From a virus: a stretch of 31,078 nt of DNA. Each line of letters starts with the position of its first letter. Position 1 is the first letter of the stretch. The DNA is taken from IMG/VR virus record IMGVR_UViG_3300027686_000020, positions 1-31,078 of that record; one strand, written 5' to 3'. Below, piece after piece: positions 25,089 to 31,078 of this stretch. A program made the translations under genes and the position numbers. Under the pieces are notes generated by a model. That model was not told the origin of the DNA. It searched no databases and worked only from the letters and a program-made list of their open reading frames with translations.

Positions 25089-25888
25089 GCTTTTTCTCCT
25101 TTCTTGGCAGTTTTTGCCTTAACGTATGTGTCATAATTTTCGTCTGGCATTGCCATTCTTGCAAACAATGCGGTGATGTCGTCAACGGCCTCATAAGGTT
25201 TAAGCCTATTACGAGGGTCGCGAACTTTGCCGTGCCAACCAGATACTTCATCGGTCACGACATAACGCCTAACTTTTGGAGTGCCTTGGTCGTTCTTCTC
25301 TGTGGCTCTGACACCACAAAGGACATGGTCGAAGAGTGCAGGGACGTGCTTAGATACAGACGCGCCTTTCACTAACGGCCAATACTGGGTGACGTCGTTG
25401 CCGTCTTTTTCTTCTTTGGCTAGACACGTGACATAAACATGAAGGGGTAAATCCCTGATCCACTTCAATGCTCCAAGCATAATGCGGTTGTAGTCACCCC
25501 ACATCTGGAAGCCATTAGCACTGTGCTCATGTTCTTTTTCGAGGTGAGCTACCAGTTGCTCAGACAACTCAGTCAGTGAATCAATACATATCCACTTATA
25601 ACCTGCCTCCTTAAAGTCCTTAGACTTAATGATATCAATGATACCTTTGAAGCTATATATCCCTTGCTCTGGATCATTGGTCTTGTCCCACGAACTGAAA
25701 GGAATGTAGTCGATGTTGACATCTTCCACAGATTTCAAACCCGATTCACCTGACAAGATTAATCCCTTGCCATATCGGTTTTCAAAGTTACGGCATTGGT
25801 AAGTTTTTCCATACCCATGATGAGCGTACAGCAGAACTTTAATCGGCCCGTCTTTTTGAAGGGACGAAGTATTCATTGTTTTAAACAT
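25085..25888 (-). CDS. Sak4-like RecA-fold ATPase
   Basis: This 267-residue ATPase has a P-loop at about 22-29 (AHHGYGKT) and a Walker B strand at about 98-104 (KWICIDSLTEL). A conserved MWGDYNRIM motif follows at about 129-137. It matches the AAA_24/Sak4 group of phage single-strand annealing or RecA-like recombinases, which promote annealing with their SSB. The C-terminus is Lys-rich. An AAGG site precedes ATG 25888; M5 is a possible alternative start. The start overlaps the upstream gene by eight bases and its end overlaps the SSB-like gene by four, so the three are tightly coupled. Confidence 0.82.
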   Translation of the reverse strand: MFKTMNTSSLQKDGPIKVLLYAHHGYGKTYQCRNFENRYGKGLILSGESGLKSVEDVNIDYIPFSSWDKTNDPEQGIYSFKGIIDIIKSKDFKEAGYKWICIDSLTELSEQLVAHLEKEHEHSANGFQMWGDYNRIMLGALKWIRDLPLHVYVTCLAKEEKDGNDVTQYWPLVKGASVSKHVPALFDHVLCGVRATEKNDQGTPKVRRYVVTDEVSGWHGKVRDPRNRLKPYEAVDDITALFARMAMPDENYDTYVKAKTAKKGEKA

Positions 25889-26318
25889 GGCGAATTACCT
25901 TTATTTTCGGTGAGTCTAATTTGCGGGTTAACGCAGGGTTGAGGTTGTCTTGTTCGACACGCGGCAGCTTTAGAAACTTCCGCTTATCGACGGTCAAACT
26001 TCGATTAACGTAATCAGGTATTTCCCCCTGTGAATAAATTTCTTCTAAGAGTTTTTTATCCCATGACCACCGTTCAGATCGTCTTACAACAACCTCGAAT
26101 GTGCGTGTTGAAATAGCCAACTCACCTGCTTCTTGGGGAAAGAGATGACCCATCTCTCCCTCCAACTGACCCATGCGTTCGCTAATGCGCTCATTCTCTA
26201 TTGCTAGAGCATGATACTCAGTCGCCATTGGCTCAAGTCTATCGGCTGCTATCGTTGCAAGTTCACTCTTAGGCTGAAGTTTCGTACCTTCAAGAATGTC
26301 CCAGTCATCTTCTATCAT
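25881..26318 (-). CDS. Coiled-coil protein, first gene of leftward operon
   Basis: This 145-residue protein has an acidic N-terminus and a helical coiled-coil segment at about 20-60 (LEPMATEYHALAIENERISE). A beta strand TFEVVVRRSERW follows at about 73-84, and then a folded C-terminal part (PDYVNRSLTVDKRKFLKL). Similar small proteins commonly accompany Sak4/SSB genes in phages, but I cannot name a firm family. An AGGAG site precedes ATG 26318. It is the first gene after the leftward promoter at 26386-26413 and overlaps the Sak4-like gene by eight bases. Confidence 0.7.
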   Translation of the reverse strand: MIEDDWDILEGTKLQPKSELATIAADRLEPMATEYHALAIENERISERMGQLEGEMGHLFPQEAGELAISTRTFEVVVRRSERWSWDKKLLEEIYSQGEIPDYVNRSLTVDKRKFLKLPRVEQDNLNPALTRKLDSPKIKVIRHV

Positions 26319-26359
26319 ATTTTTCTCCTTGACGCTTTTTGCACCAGCGATACTCGAAT

Positions 26360-26401
26360 GGTGTCTTTACATAACCGTCAGGTGTATTATAGGATAGACA
26401 C
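26360..26401. promoter_or_regulatory. Operator-like repeats in the divergent control region
   Basis: GTGTCTTTACATA (26361) and GTGTATTATAGGATA (26382) are direct copies 21 bases apart, two helical turns. A third copy, GTGTCTATCCTATA, lies on the opposite strand and ends at 26401, so GTGTCT (26361-26366) and AGACAC (26396-26401) form an inverted pair. They bracket both -10 boxes and are plausible sites for the adjacent HTH protein. Confidence 0.35.
26366..26393 (+). promoter_or_regulatory. Rightward promoter for Cro-like and Prim-Pol genes
   Basis: TTTACA (26366-26371) and TATAGG (26388-26393) are 16 bases apart. The -10 box overlaps that of the leftward promoter, so the two would compete for polymerase. 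It is weaker than the leftward promoter by consensus. Confidence 0.42.
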
Positions 26402-26413
26402 ACAGAAACGCAA
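26386..26413 (-). promoter_or_regulatory. Leftward operon promoter
   Basis: On the - strand, TTGCGT (26413-26408) and a perfect TATAAT (26391-26386) are separated by 16 bases. Transcription would start near 26379 and run through the recombination operon. This is the best sigma-70-like promoter in the window. Confidence 0.62.
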
Positions 26414-26437
26414 GTAGTAATTCAATAGGAGAAAAAC

Positions 26438-26677
26438 GTGAAGATTAGGCTGAACATAGAAGCCCTCATCCGCGACTGCGGTGGTGCATCAATGACCGCG
26501 AAGATCGCAGGTGTTGTAAGAACCGCCCCATATTCGTGGGTCAAGAGACGCTATATATCCAGCCGCGTACTTGAGCGGATCAAAGAAGCTCGACCAGATT
26601 TAGACATTAACATTTACTTTGACGATGAGGATTACAATGAAAACGAAACTGGAAGCGGCACAGGAGTATCTGGATAG
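26438..26677 (+). CDS. Cro-like helix-turn-helix protein
   Basis: This 79-residue protein has a compact helix-turn-helix at about 8-50 (CGGASMTAKIAGV, then TAPYSWVKRRYISSRVLERI), in the manner of Cro-type repressors. The turn and the tryptophan in the recognition-helix region fit phage Cro proteins. A Gly/Ser/acidic tail follows. The start is GTG 26438 with AGGAG six bases upstream. It is the first gene of the rightward transcript. It lies beside operator-like repeats, so it probably controls both divergent promoters. No partner CI-type repressor or integrase is visible in the window. Confidence 0.72.
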   Translation: MKIRLNIEALIRDCGGASMTAKIAGVVRTAPYSWVKRRYISSRVLERIKEARPDLDINIYFDDEDYNENETGSGTGVSG

Positions 26678-28553
26678 GGGTTGGTCTATCATACCAATCC
26701 GGCCAGAGGGTAAGAGACCTGCTATTAAATGGAGAGAGTATCAAGACCGACAGCCTACCTATGAGGAGGTTGAGCAATGGTGGACGCAATGGCCTGACCA
26801 CGACATAGCAATCATTACTGGTGCTATATCAGGGGTGGTTGTGGTTGATTGTGATAATGAGGACGCTGCTCATGCAGCATTCGATGCAAACATGCGGTCA
26901 CCTATCAAGGTAAAGACCAAGCGTGGCATACATCTGTATTTCGAGAACCCCAAAGATGATGTAAGACGTGGCCCTAGAGCTGGAGTAAATAGCCGGGGAG
27001 CTGATTGGCCACAGATAAATGGGTTAGACTTCAGAGGTGATGGTAGCTACGCGCTACTACCTCCCTCAAACAATTACGTCTGGGATTATCCGCAGCACGT
27101 ATTCGATTGGGACGAAATGCCCACGTGGGAGGACTGGAAGCCTAGTCTTGCGCCTGTTCGGACGGAGGGTGACTTTCACTTTGGTGATCTTGACCTGTCC
27201 GCAGTCACTCCATTCAGCCCAGATGATCTTATGTGTGAGTGGGATAGGACGGCAGCATACGTGAAGGCAACATTCCCTACCTCACTAAAGATACCGAGCG
27301 GTCTTGGTAATGGGCGCAATGAGCGGGTGATGCAATACATATCTGAGTCTGTTAGGGAAGGGTACTTCGGTGCTGAGTTGCGTGTCAGGGGCTTTGCTTT
27401 CATGCGTGAGTTCTTCGAGGACAGGCTTGATGATAGGGAGTTCGAGGCAACTGTTCTATCAATGGAACAAGCCGAGAGAAGGAACCATCCCGACAGGTTC
27501 AACGATGAAGGTGACTATGTTCACAAACCTTTTGTCAAGGAAGGTAAAGACGAGGAGCCGAGGAAGCGTAAGCTAATTTTGATGGAGGATGCTGAGCAAC
27601 TTTTACAGGAGTCAGATGCTAAAAGTTACTTGATCGAACCATGGCTACCAGCTAATACAATAGTGCAGGTCTACGGTTATTCAGGCCATGGTAAATCCCT
27701 CTTTGTGCAACATGCAATGTCAGCCCTATGCGCTGGCAGAAAATACTTTGGGCCGTTTGAAATCGGTAGACCTGCACGAGTTTTATATCTCGACTTCGAG
27801 ATGGGTATGGCCACGATTGCCAGACGTCTGATCGAGATGCGTCAGGTTCATGGCAACACAGAAGATCGCCTCAACATATGGACACCGTTCGTTGACAAGA
27901 AAGAGATGGACTTAAACCATAGGGAAGGGCTGATAGAGCTACAGAACTGGGTTAAGTTTGCCAACCCAGACGTCATCGTAATTGACACGATCCGATCTGC
28001 CTACCCCGGACTTGGTGAAAACTCAGCAGACGAATGGGCTAAGATCAACAAGCTGGCCGTGCATTTGCGGAACAGTGGGCTGTCAGTCATCATGCTACAC
28101 CACTCGAACAAGCCATCGCTGGATGGTGTGGGAAGAGAGGCAGGTAGTACAAACCAGCTTACAGTTCTTGAGACACAGATAAGAGTAGCCCAAGTCTACA
28201 AGGACGAGGACACTGCCAAGCAGAATGCGGCTATATACGACGGGACTTATGAGACCCCCATCTGGCCACAGCTTGAAGCTAAGCTACCGCCCAACCACCG
28301 CTTGTACATGGTTATGGAAATTCGTTACGGGAAGGTGCGTGAATGGACAGACATACATGACAGGGTTCAATGGCTTGGCTTGGCTGCTCACAATGATACA
28401 GATGAAAAGATAATTGTATCAAGCAGATCAACGAAGCAGAAAGCTAAAGACATGGCACTTGATGGGTTCGACTCGACAGTTATTGCTGATCGTCTTGCGC
28501 GTCCGCTACGTCTGATACGGGACTGGCTGGAGATTGATCTCCCTTCATCGTGA
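26637..28553 (+). CDS. Prim-Pol primase fused to RecA-like helicase
   Basis: This 638-residue replication protein has an N-terminal bifunctional primase-polymerase (Prim-Pol) domain at about 5-165. Its catalytic residues are D71-x-D73 in VVVVDCDNED, H99 in KRGIHLYF and D131 in GLDFRGDGS. A linker leads to a RecA-type ATPase/helicase at about 330-560, with P-loop GYSGHGKS (347-354), Walker B VIVID (446-450) and an LHHSNKP motif near 488. It should unwind and prime the phage DNA. I chose ATG 26637 because GAGG (26627-26630) lies six bases upstream; TTG 26619 and ATG 26625 are alternatives. It overlaps the Cro-like gene by 41 bases, so it is coupled to it. Confidence 0.87.
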   Translation: MKTKLEAAQEYLDRGWSIIPIRPEGKRPAIKWREYQDRQPTYEEVEQWWTQWPDHDIAIITGAISGVVVVDCDNEDAAHAAFDANMRSPIKVKTKRGIHLYFENPKDDVRRGPRAGVNSRGADWPQINGLDFRGDGSYALLPPSNNYVWDYPQHVFDWDEMPTWEDWKPSLAPVRTEGDFHFGDLDLSAVTPFSPDDLMCEWDRTAAYVKATFPTSLKIPSGLGNGRNERVMQYISESVREGYFGAELRVRGFAFMREFFEDRLDDREFEATVLSMEQAERRNHPDRFNDEGDYVHKPFVKEGKDEEPRKRKLILMEDAEQLLQESDAKSYLIEPWLPANTIVQVYGYSGHGKSLFVQHAMSALCAGRKYFGPFEIGRPARVLYLDFEMGMATIARRLIEMRQVHGNTEDRLNIWTPFVDKKEMDLNHREGLIELQNWVKFANPDVIVIDTIRSAYPGLGENSADEWAKINKLAVHLRNSGLSVIMLHHSNKPSLDGVGREAGSTNQLTVLETQIRVAQVYKDEDTAKQNAAIYDGTYETPIWPQLEAKLPPNHRLYMVMEIRYGKVREWTDIHDRVQWLGLAAHNDTDEKIIVSSRSTKQKAKDMALDGFDSTVIADRLARPLRLIRDWLEIDLPSS

Positions 28554-28776
28554 TGCTTGTAACGTAAGCTCCCGGAAAATGTTTGCGGACTTCGTCATAG
28601 AACGCTGCAAATTCTGGGAACTTACGTCTGTTCTCCGCTCTCTTCTGTTCAATTTCTATGTCCCATTGATTAGCTGTCAATGACTGGGGGTAAACCTTCT
28701 GGGGAGAAGCCTTAACGTCTCGCTTACTTTTCCATTCGTCATATAGCTTTTGTTTTTCACGAGTGGCTTTATTCAA
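28480..28776 (-). CDS. 98-residue protein of unknown function, TTG start
   Basis: This protein has a highly charged helical body (TREKQKLYDEWKSKRD; EQKRAENRRKFPEFAAFYDE) and a Ser/Ala/Asp/Gln tail. The start is TTG (complement of 28774-28776), preceded on its strand by TTGAGG five bases away, a clear ribosome binding site. The last 74 bases run antisense through the end of the Prim-Pol gene. Leftward promoter-like boxes at 28922-28950 and a structured leader candidate (28801-28914) lie upstream. Family not recognised. The real-gene call rests on the ribosome binding site, composition and promoter context. Confidence 0.55.
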   Translation of the reverse strand: MNKATREKQKLYDEWKSKRDVKASPQKVYPQSLTANQWDIEIEQKRAENRRKFPEFAAFYDEVRKHFPGAYVTSITMKGDQSPASPVSDVADAQDDQQ

Positions 28777-28800
28777 GGTATCCTCAAGGTGTAGGAGAAA

Positions 28801-28914
28801 CGATACACTCGCTAAGTGCTAGTAGACTAGCTGTTCTAAAGCATCGGTCTCTCGAAGGGGTGCGCAAGCGACCCCTTCGTCGTCCTCCCGCATCCGAACA
28901 AGGCGAGTGTATCG
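28801..28914 (-). ncRNA. Candidate structured RNA / leader
   Basis: A perfect 12-bp inverted repeat closes the region: CGATACACTCGC (28801-28812) and GCGAGTGTATCG (28903-28914). Inside lie two further hairpins. One is GCTAGT/ACTAGC (28818-28831). The other is CGAAGGGGT/ACCCCTTCG (28853-28879), capped by a GCAA tetraloop at 28864-28867. The predicted leftward start site, near 28915, falls at the outer edge of this repeat. Together this looks like a folded three-stem RNA leader of the 98-residue gene, or a separate RNA or DNA cruciform such as a replication site. No known riboswitch was recognised and no tRNA fits. Confidence 0.4.
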
Positions 28915-28921
28915 CTATTTG

Positions 28922-28950
28922 CTTATCTAATCAACCCCCTTCGTTGTAAA
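28922..28950 (-). promoter_or_regulatory. Leftward promoter candidate for the 98-residue gene
   Basis: On the - strand TTTACA (28950-28945) and GATAAG (28927-28922) are 17 bases apart. Transcription would begin near 28915, right at the outer arm of the structured region. Confidence 0.35.
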
Positions 28951-28966
28951 AATCACTCTTTAGGTG

Positions 28967-28995
28967 TTGATATTTTGCTCTGTATTCCGTAGAGT
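28967..28995 (+). promoter_or_regulatory. Rightward promoter for the nuclease/oxygenase genes
   Basis: TTGATA (28967-28972) and TAGAGT (28990-28995) are 17 bases apart, a good sigma-70-like match. It would serve the genes from 29036 onwards. It is arranged back to back with the leftward candidate at 28922-28950. Confidence 0.48.
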
Positions 28996-29035
28996 ACAGG
29001 TAACCCGTAACTGGGGGTGCGAAGGAGAGTAACTA

Positions 29036-29329
29036 ATGCCGAAGATTGTTCGTGTCAGTGACACGGATTTGACTTGGCTCCGTGGATCACATCACATTCA
29101 CTCTTACCATTACCTCGCGCAACATATCGGTTGTTGCGTAGACACACTTAAAAGAATCCTAGTCCGTGAAGGACTACAGGAATTTGACGGTGCTAAGTAT
29201 CAAGTCCGCCGTGACTTTGAAGAGAAGACGTGGGTGCGCCCATGTATGTCATGCGGGGGTAACGAGAAGAGACCAAAGAATTGGTTCTTCTGTAAGCCAT
29301 GCCGCAAAACTATGGGGTATGACGATTGA
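29036..29329 (+). CDS. Helix-turn-helix / zinc-ribbon protein
   Basis: This 97-residue protein has an N-terminal helix-turn-helix-like segment at about 24-46 (YHYLAQHIGCCVDTLKRIL). Its C-terminal zinc ribbon has C70-x2-C73-x12-C86-x2-C89. Both parts suggest DNA or RNA binding, for example a transcription regulator of the early genes. A GGAG site precedes ATG 29036. Its stop overlaps a TTG start of the next gene (TTGA at 29326-29329), suggesting coupling. The specific target is unknown. The module order HTH then ribbon is seen in small phage regulators, but the family is not recognised. Confidence 0.65.
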   Translation: MPKIVRVSDTDLTWLRGSHHIHSYHYLAQHIGCCVDTLKRILVREGLQEFDGAKYQVRRDFEEKTWVRPCMSCGGNEKRPKNWFFCKPCRKTMGYDD

Positions 29330-29754
29330 GTGGTCGAGGGATGAAGACTAAAGGCGACAATTACGAACGTGAATTGGCCGCTTACATCAATGAGAAGACA
29401 GGTATCGAGAGCTTTCGAGCCCCACTATCAGGCGGTGGGCATGTTGGCATGTCGGGCGGCGCAGACTTACTAGGTGTGCCAGAATTGTTTGTTGAAGCAA
29501 AGAGAGTTGAACGTCTGAACTTCCATGACGCGCTGCGCCAAGCTGAGCGTAACATCGACAAGACCCGCAGCCCAGATGCCCCTATCGTAATCAATAGAAA
29601 AAATAGAATGCCAACAGGTGATAGCCTGTGCTTGTTAAGACTTGATGATTTCTTGAAGTTCTACAAGGCATACCTAAAGCAACAAGGATTTATAGATAAC
29701 CCTGATGCCCAGCCCAGAGGTGAGGCGTTGTCGGAAGTGCAAACAATTACTTAA
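29326..29754 (+). CDS. Holliday-junction-resolvase-like PD-(D/E)XK nuclease
   Basis: This 142-residue nuclease has the compact PD-(D/E)XK layout: KGDNYERELAAY with E14, GGADLLGV with D47, the LFVEAKR strand with E57-x-K59, and a following helix with Q72. This matches archaeal-type Hjc and phage resolvase-like enzymes that cut branched DNA. It would resolve replication and recombination intermediates made by the Sak4 system. I take TTG 29326 as start because it overlaps the preceding stop; ATG 29341 (residue 6) is a good alternative. The 3' end overlaps the HNH gene by 50 bases. Confidence 0.72.
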   Translation: MSGRGMKTKGDNYERELAAYINEKTGIESFRAPLSGGGHVGMSGGADLLGVPELFVEAKRVERLNFHDALRQAERNIDKTRSPDAPIVINRKNRMPTGDSLCLLRLDDFLKFYKAYLKQQGFIDNPDAQPRGEALSEVQTIT

Positions 29755-30214
29755 CTTATCAGAATTTAGATGTAGATCAGGCCCACTTGCGGAGAGGGAA
29801 GGAAGGGCTGGTCAACCTTACGGAAGATGCAAATCCTGCACACGTAAAATTACAATAGCCAGATTAGACGGGAACATGTCACATGCTCTTAGGTCTCTTC
29901 TATGGCGTTCAGGTACGCGGGCTACTAAAGTCCACAGCCGCCAAAGCCTGACGGTTGAAATCCTCTACGAAATCTACGCAAAACAGAATGGTCGTTGCGT
30001 CCTTACTGGCCGATTGCTCACAGCCACACGTGGGCAAGGCAGGGTTTCAAGTAATGTTTCTCTGGACAGGATTGATAATTCTTTGGGGTACACTAAGGAA
30101 AACATTCAGCTAACCAGCCGCAAAGCCAATGAAATGAAAGGCGATGGTACAGAAGAGGAGCTATTGGAATATAGCACGGACGTCGTCAAGACTTTAGGAC
30201 GACCAAAGAAATAA
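29705..30214 (+). CDS. HNH-type (His-Me finger) endonuclease with N-terminal zinc ribbon
   Basis: This 169-residue protein has an N-terminal zinc ribbon (C9-x2-C12 and C42-x2-C45), then a helical linker. A C-terminal HNH-like core has GRCVLTG (97-102), SLDRIDNSLGYTKENIQ (119-135) and N142 in KANEMKGD. The first HNH histidine position is D-R (D121-R122) rather than the usual D-H, as in a phage subgroup. It probably nicks or cuts DNA, for example as a homing-type or packaging endonuclease. Start ATG 29705 has no good ribosome binding site; GTG 29720 is an alternative. It overlaps the resolvase-like gene by 50 bases. Confidence 0.7.
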   Translation: MPSPEVRRCRKCKQLLNLSEFRCRSGPLAEREGRAGQPYGRCKSCTRKITIARLDGNMSHALRSLLWRSGTRATKVHSRQSLTVEILYEIYAKQNGRCVLTGRLLTATRGQGRVSSNVSLDRIDNSLGYTKENIQLTSRKANEMKGDGTEEELLEYSTDVVKTLGRPKK

Positions 30215-30248
30215 TCGGGCGTACTCTCTGTACTACAGGAGGGCCAAC

Positions 30249-30815
30249 ATGCACATACAGAAATGGTTTGCATTACATAACTTTTTCAAAGGGCCACAGC
30301 TCGAAGAAATAATTAAACTTACTACTGACGTAACGCTAAACAAGGCGTCGGTCATGGGAAAGAAGGGAGGCACATTAAAAAACTTCTTGGCCCGTAACTG
30401 CAAGAGCGGATGGATTCATCGCGACCTCCAGTCCGATTGGCTATTCAAAGAAATTCTCACCTGCGTTCATGAAATCAACAAGCGCACACTCAAGTTCGAC
30501 CTCCAAGATTGTGAGATAGAATCCCTCCAATACCTAGAGTATGGCCCCTTCCAGTTCTATAGACGTCACGTCGACAATTCTGCTGACGGTATAGCTACAC
30601 GGAAATACTCAGTAACAATACAGTTGTCAGACGAGAACGATTACGTCGGCGGAAACTTAGAAATTATCGGTGAAGGACAGTCGCGATATGCCCCCCGTGG
30701 GCGGGGGTCAATCGCTATATTTCCATCACATTTAGTACATCAAGCGAGACCCGTATGGATAGGAAAGAGGAAGGTTCTAGTTGCGTGGATACGTGGGAAA
30801 AAAACGCTGTCCTAA
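30249..30815 (+). CDS. 2OG-Fe(II) dioxygenase, prolyl-hydroxylase-like
   Basis: This 188-residue enzyme has the double-stranded beta-helix signature of iron and 2-oxoglutarate dioxygenases. The iron ligands are H107-x-D109 (RRHVDN) and H164 (SHLVHQ), and the 2-oxoglutarate-binding residue is R174 in GKRKVLVAWIRG. GGNLEI before APRGRGSIAIFPS matches the PKHD/P4H-like group. Its substrate, a host or phage protein residue or a nucleobase, cannot be told from sequence. An AGGAGG site precedes ATG 30249. Such genes are common in marine phages. The next gene overlaps its end by 61 bases, so they form a pair. Confidence 0.83.
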   Translation: MHIQKWFALHNFFKGPQLEEIIKLTTDVTLNKASVMGKKGGTLKNFLARNCKSGWIHRDLQSDWLFKEILTCVHEINKRTLKFDLQDCEIESLQYLEYGPFQFYRRHVDNSADGIATRKYSVTIQLSDENDYVGGNLEIIGEGQSRYAPRGRGSIAIFPSHLVHQARPVWIGKRKVLVAWIRGKKTLS

Positions 30816-31078
30816 TCTCGCAAGAGATACGTGACTGGTCAGAGCAAGTCTTAGAAGCTCCGTCTGATGAGCACGGAGGACTAGCCCCTTGCCCTTTCGC
30901 GCGCATGGCATGGCTTAAAGAGAACGTCATGATACACGTTACTCAAGATATCGAAGCCGTCATTGAGCTGAAGGCTTTGTACCCGCCTACGTCTGATACC
31001 ATGCACATCGTGGCATGGACGGGGTTCGGAGACATGACTACCGATCAGTTTGCTGAATGGCTTAATGACCAGAACAAA
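30755..31078 (+). CDS. Conserved protein paired with the dioxygenase (3' end outside window)
   Basis: This frame is open from ATG 30755 to the window edge, 108 residues so far. GTG 30785 is an equally likely start, because GAGGAAGG lies about ten bases upstream of it. The product has LISQEIRDWSEQVLEAPSDE then the motif APCPFARMAWLKENV, with many aromatic and acidic residues later. I recall similar PCPFA-containing proteins beside 2OG-Fe(II) oxygenase genes in other marine phages, so they probably act together, but I know no function. The overlap with the dioxygenase gene suggests translational coupling. Confidence 0.7.
   Translation, partial: MDRKEEGSSCVDTWEKNAVLISQEIRDWSEQVLEAPSDEHGGLAPCPFARMAWLKENVMIHVTQDIEAVIELKALYPPTSDTMHIVAWTGFGDMTTDQFAEWLNDQNK

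Noticed and set aside
28853-28879. Hairpin as a simple rho-independent terminator after the Prim-Pol gene
   Set aside because: Neither strand has a T-tract after the stem, and it is nested inside a larger 12-bp inverted repeat.
28777-29035. tRNA-like fold in the structured intergenic region
   Set aside because: No acceptor, T-arm or anticodon pattern fits; stem lengths and spacing are wrong.
1-31078. GGACGAC motif near several gene ends (about 1789, 11794, 21901, 30198)
   Set aside because: It also occurs inside genes (about 4009 and 21597), so the number of copies is only slightly above chance expectation, and the flanks are not conserved.

Overview
The window is a contiguous piece of a tailed double-stranded DNA phage, most likely a short-tailed (podovirus-like) marine phage. 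The evidence is an HK97-fold capsid protein of the SU10/DUF5309 type, a T7 gp13-like protein, a run of three large internal-virion-type proteins ending in a 3239-residue polyvalent protein, and no tape measure, sheath or baseplate genes. The host is probably a marine proteobacterium; this is inferred only from the general resemblance to uncultured marine phages. Both ends cut through genes: the scaffold-like gene on the left and a conserved gene of unknown function on the right. Terminase and portal must lie outside. No DNA polymerase, RNA polymerase, integrase, tRNA or CRISPR array was seen.

Left two thirds (1-22972, all + strand): virion and lysis genes. The order is scaffold-like C-terminus, terminator, major capsid protein, terminator, a small protein, head-tail adaptor, tail nozzle-like protein, tail fibre, gp13-like protein, three internal proteins (the first split by an apparent -1 frameshift), and a 9.7 kb gene. 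The 9.7 kb gene encodes a giant protein with two HExxH metallopeptidase motifs and an ADP-ribosyltransferase-like domain. The lysis genes follow: a two-TM protein with a perfect EF-hand loop, a 3TM holin, a 41-residue membrane protein and an M15-type endolysin.

Middle (22905-26318, - strand): a leftward recombination/replication operon. In transcription order it holds a coiled-coil protein, a Sak4-like RecA-fold ATPase, a DUF669/SSB-like protein ending in DDDIPF, an unlisted 58-residue GTG-start gene, a PD-(D/E)XK nuclease with a Cas4-type cysteine pattern, a 100-residue coiled-coil protein, and a DUF6378-like protein whose end overlaps the endolysin gene tail to tail.

Right part (26319-31078): a divergent control region with two promoters whose -10 boxes overlap, then a Cro-like HTH gene and a Prim-Pol/helicase. 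A - strand gene of unknown function follows, preceded by a strongly structured leader candidate. Next come a HTH/zinc-ribbon protein, a Holliday-junction-resolvase-like nuclease, an HNH-type protein, a 2OG-Fe(II) dioxygenase and the cut-off last gene.

Inferred working: the HTH protein may arbitrate between the leftward recombination operon and the rightward replication genes. The Prim-Pol/helicase, Sak4, SSB and nucleases would drive replication and recombination with a host polymerase. The late block builds the virion, and the internal proteins are probably ejected into the cell at infection.
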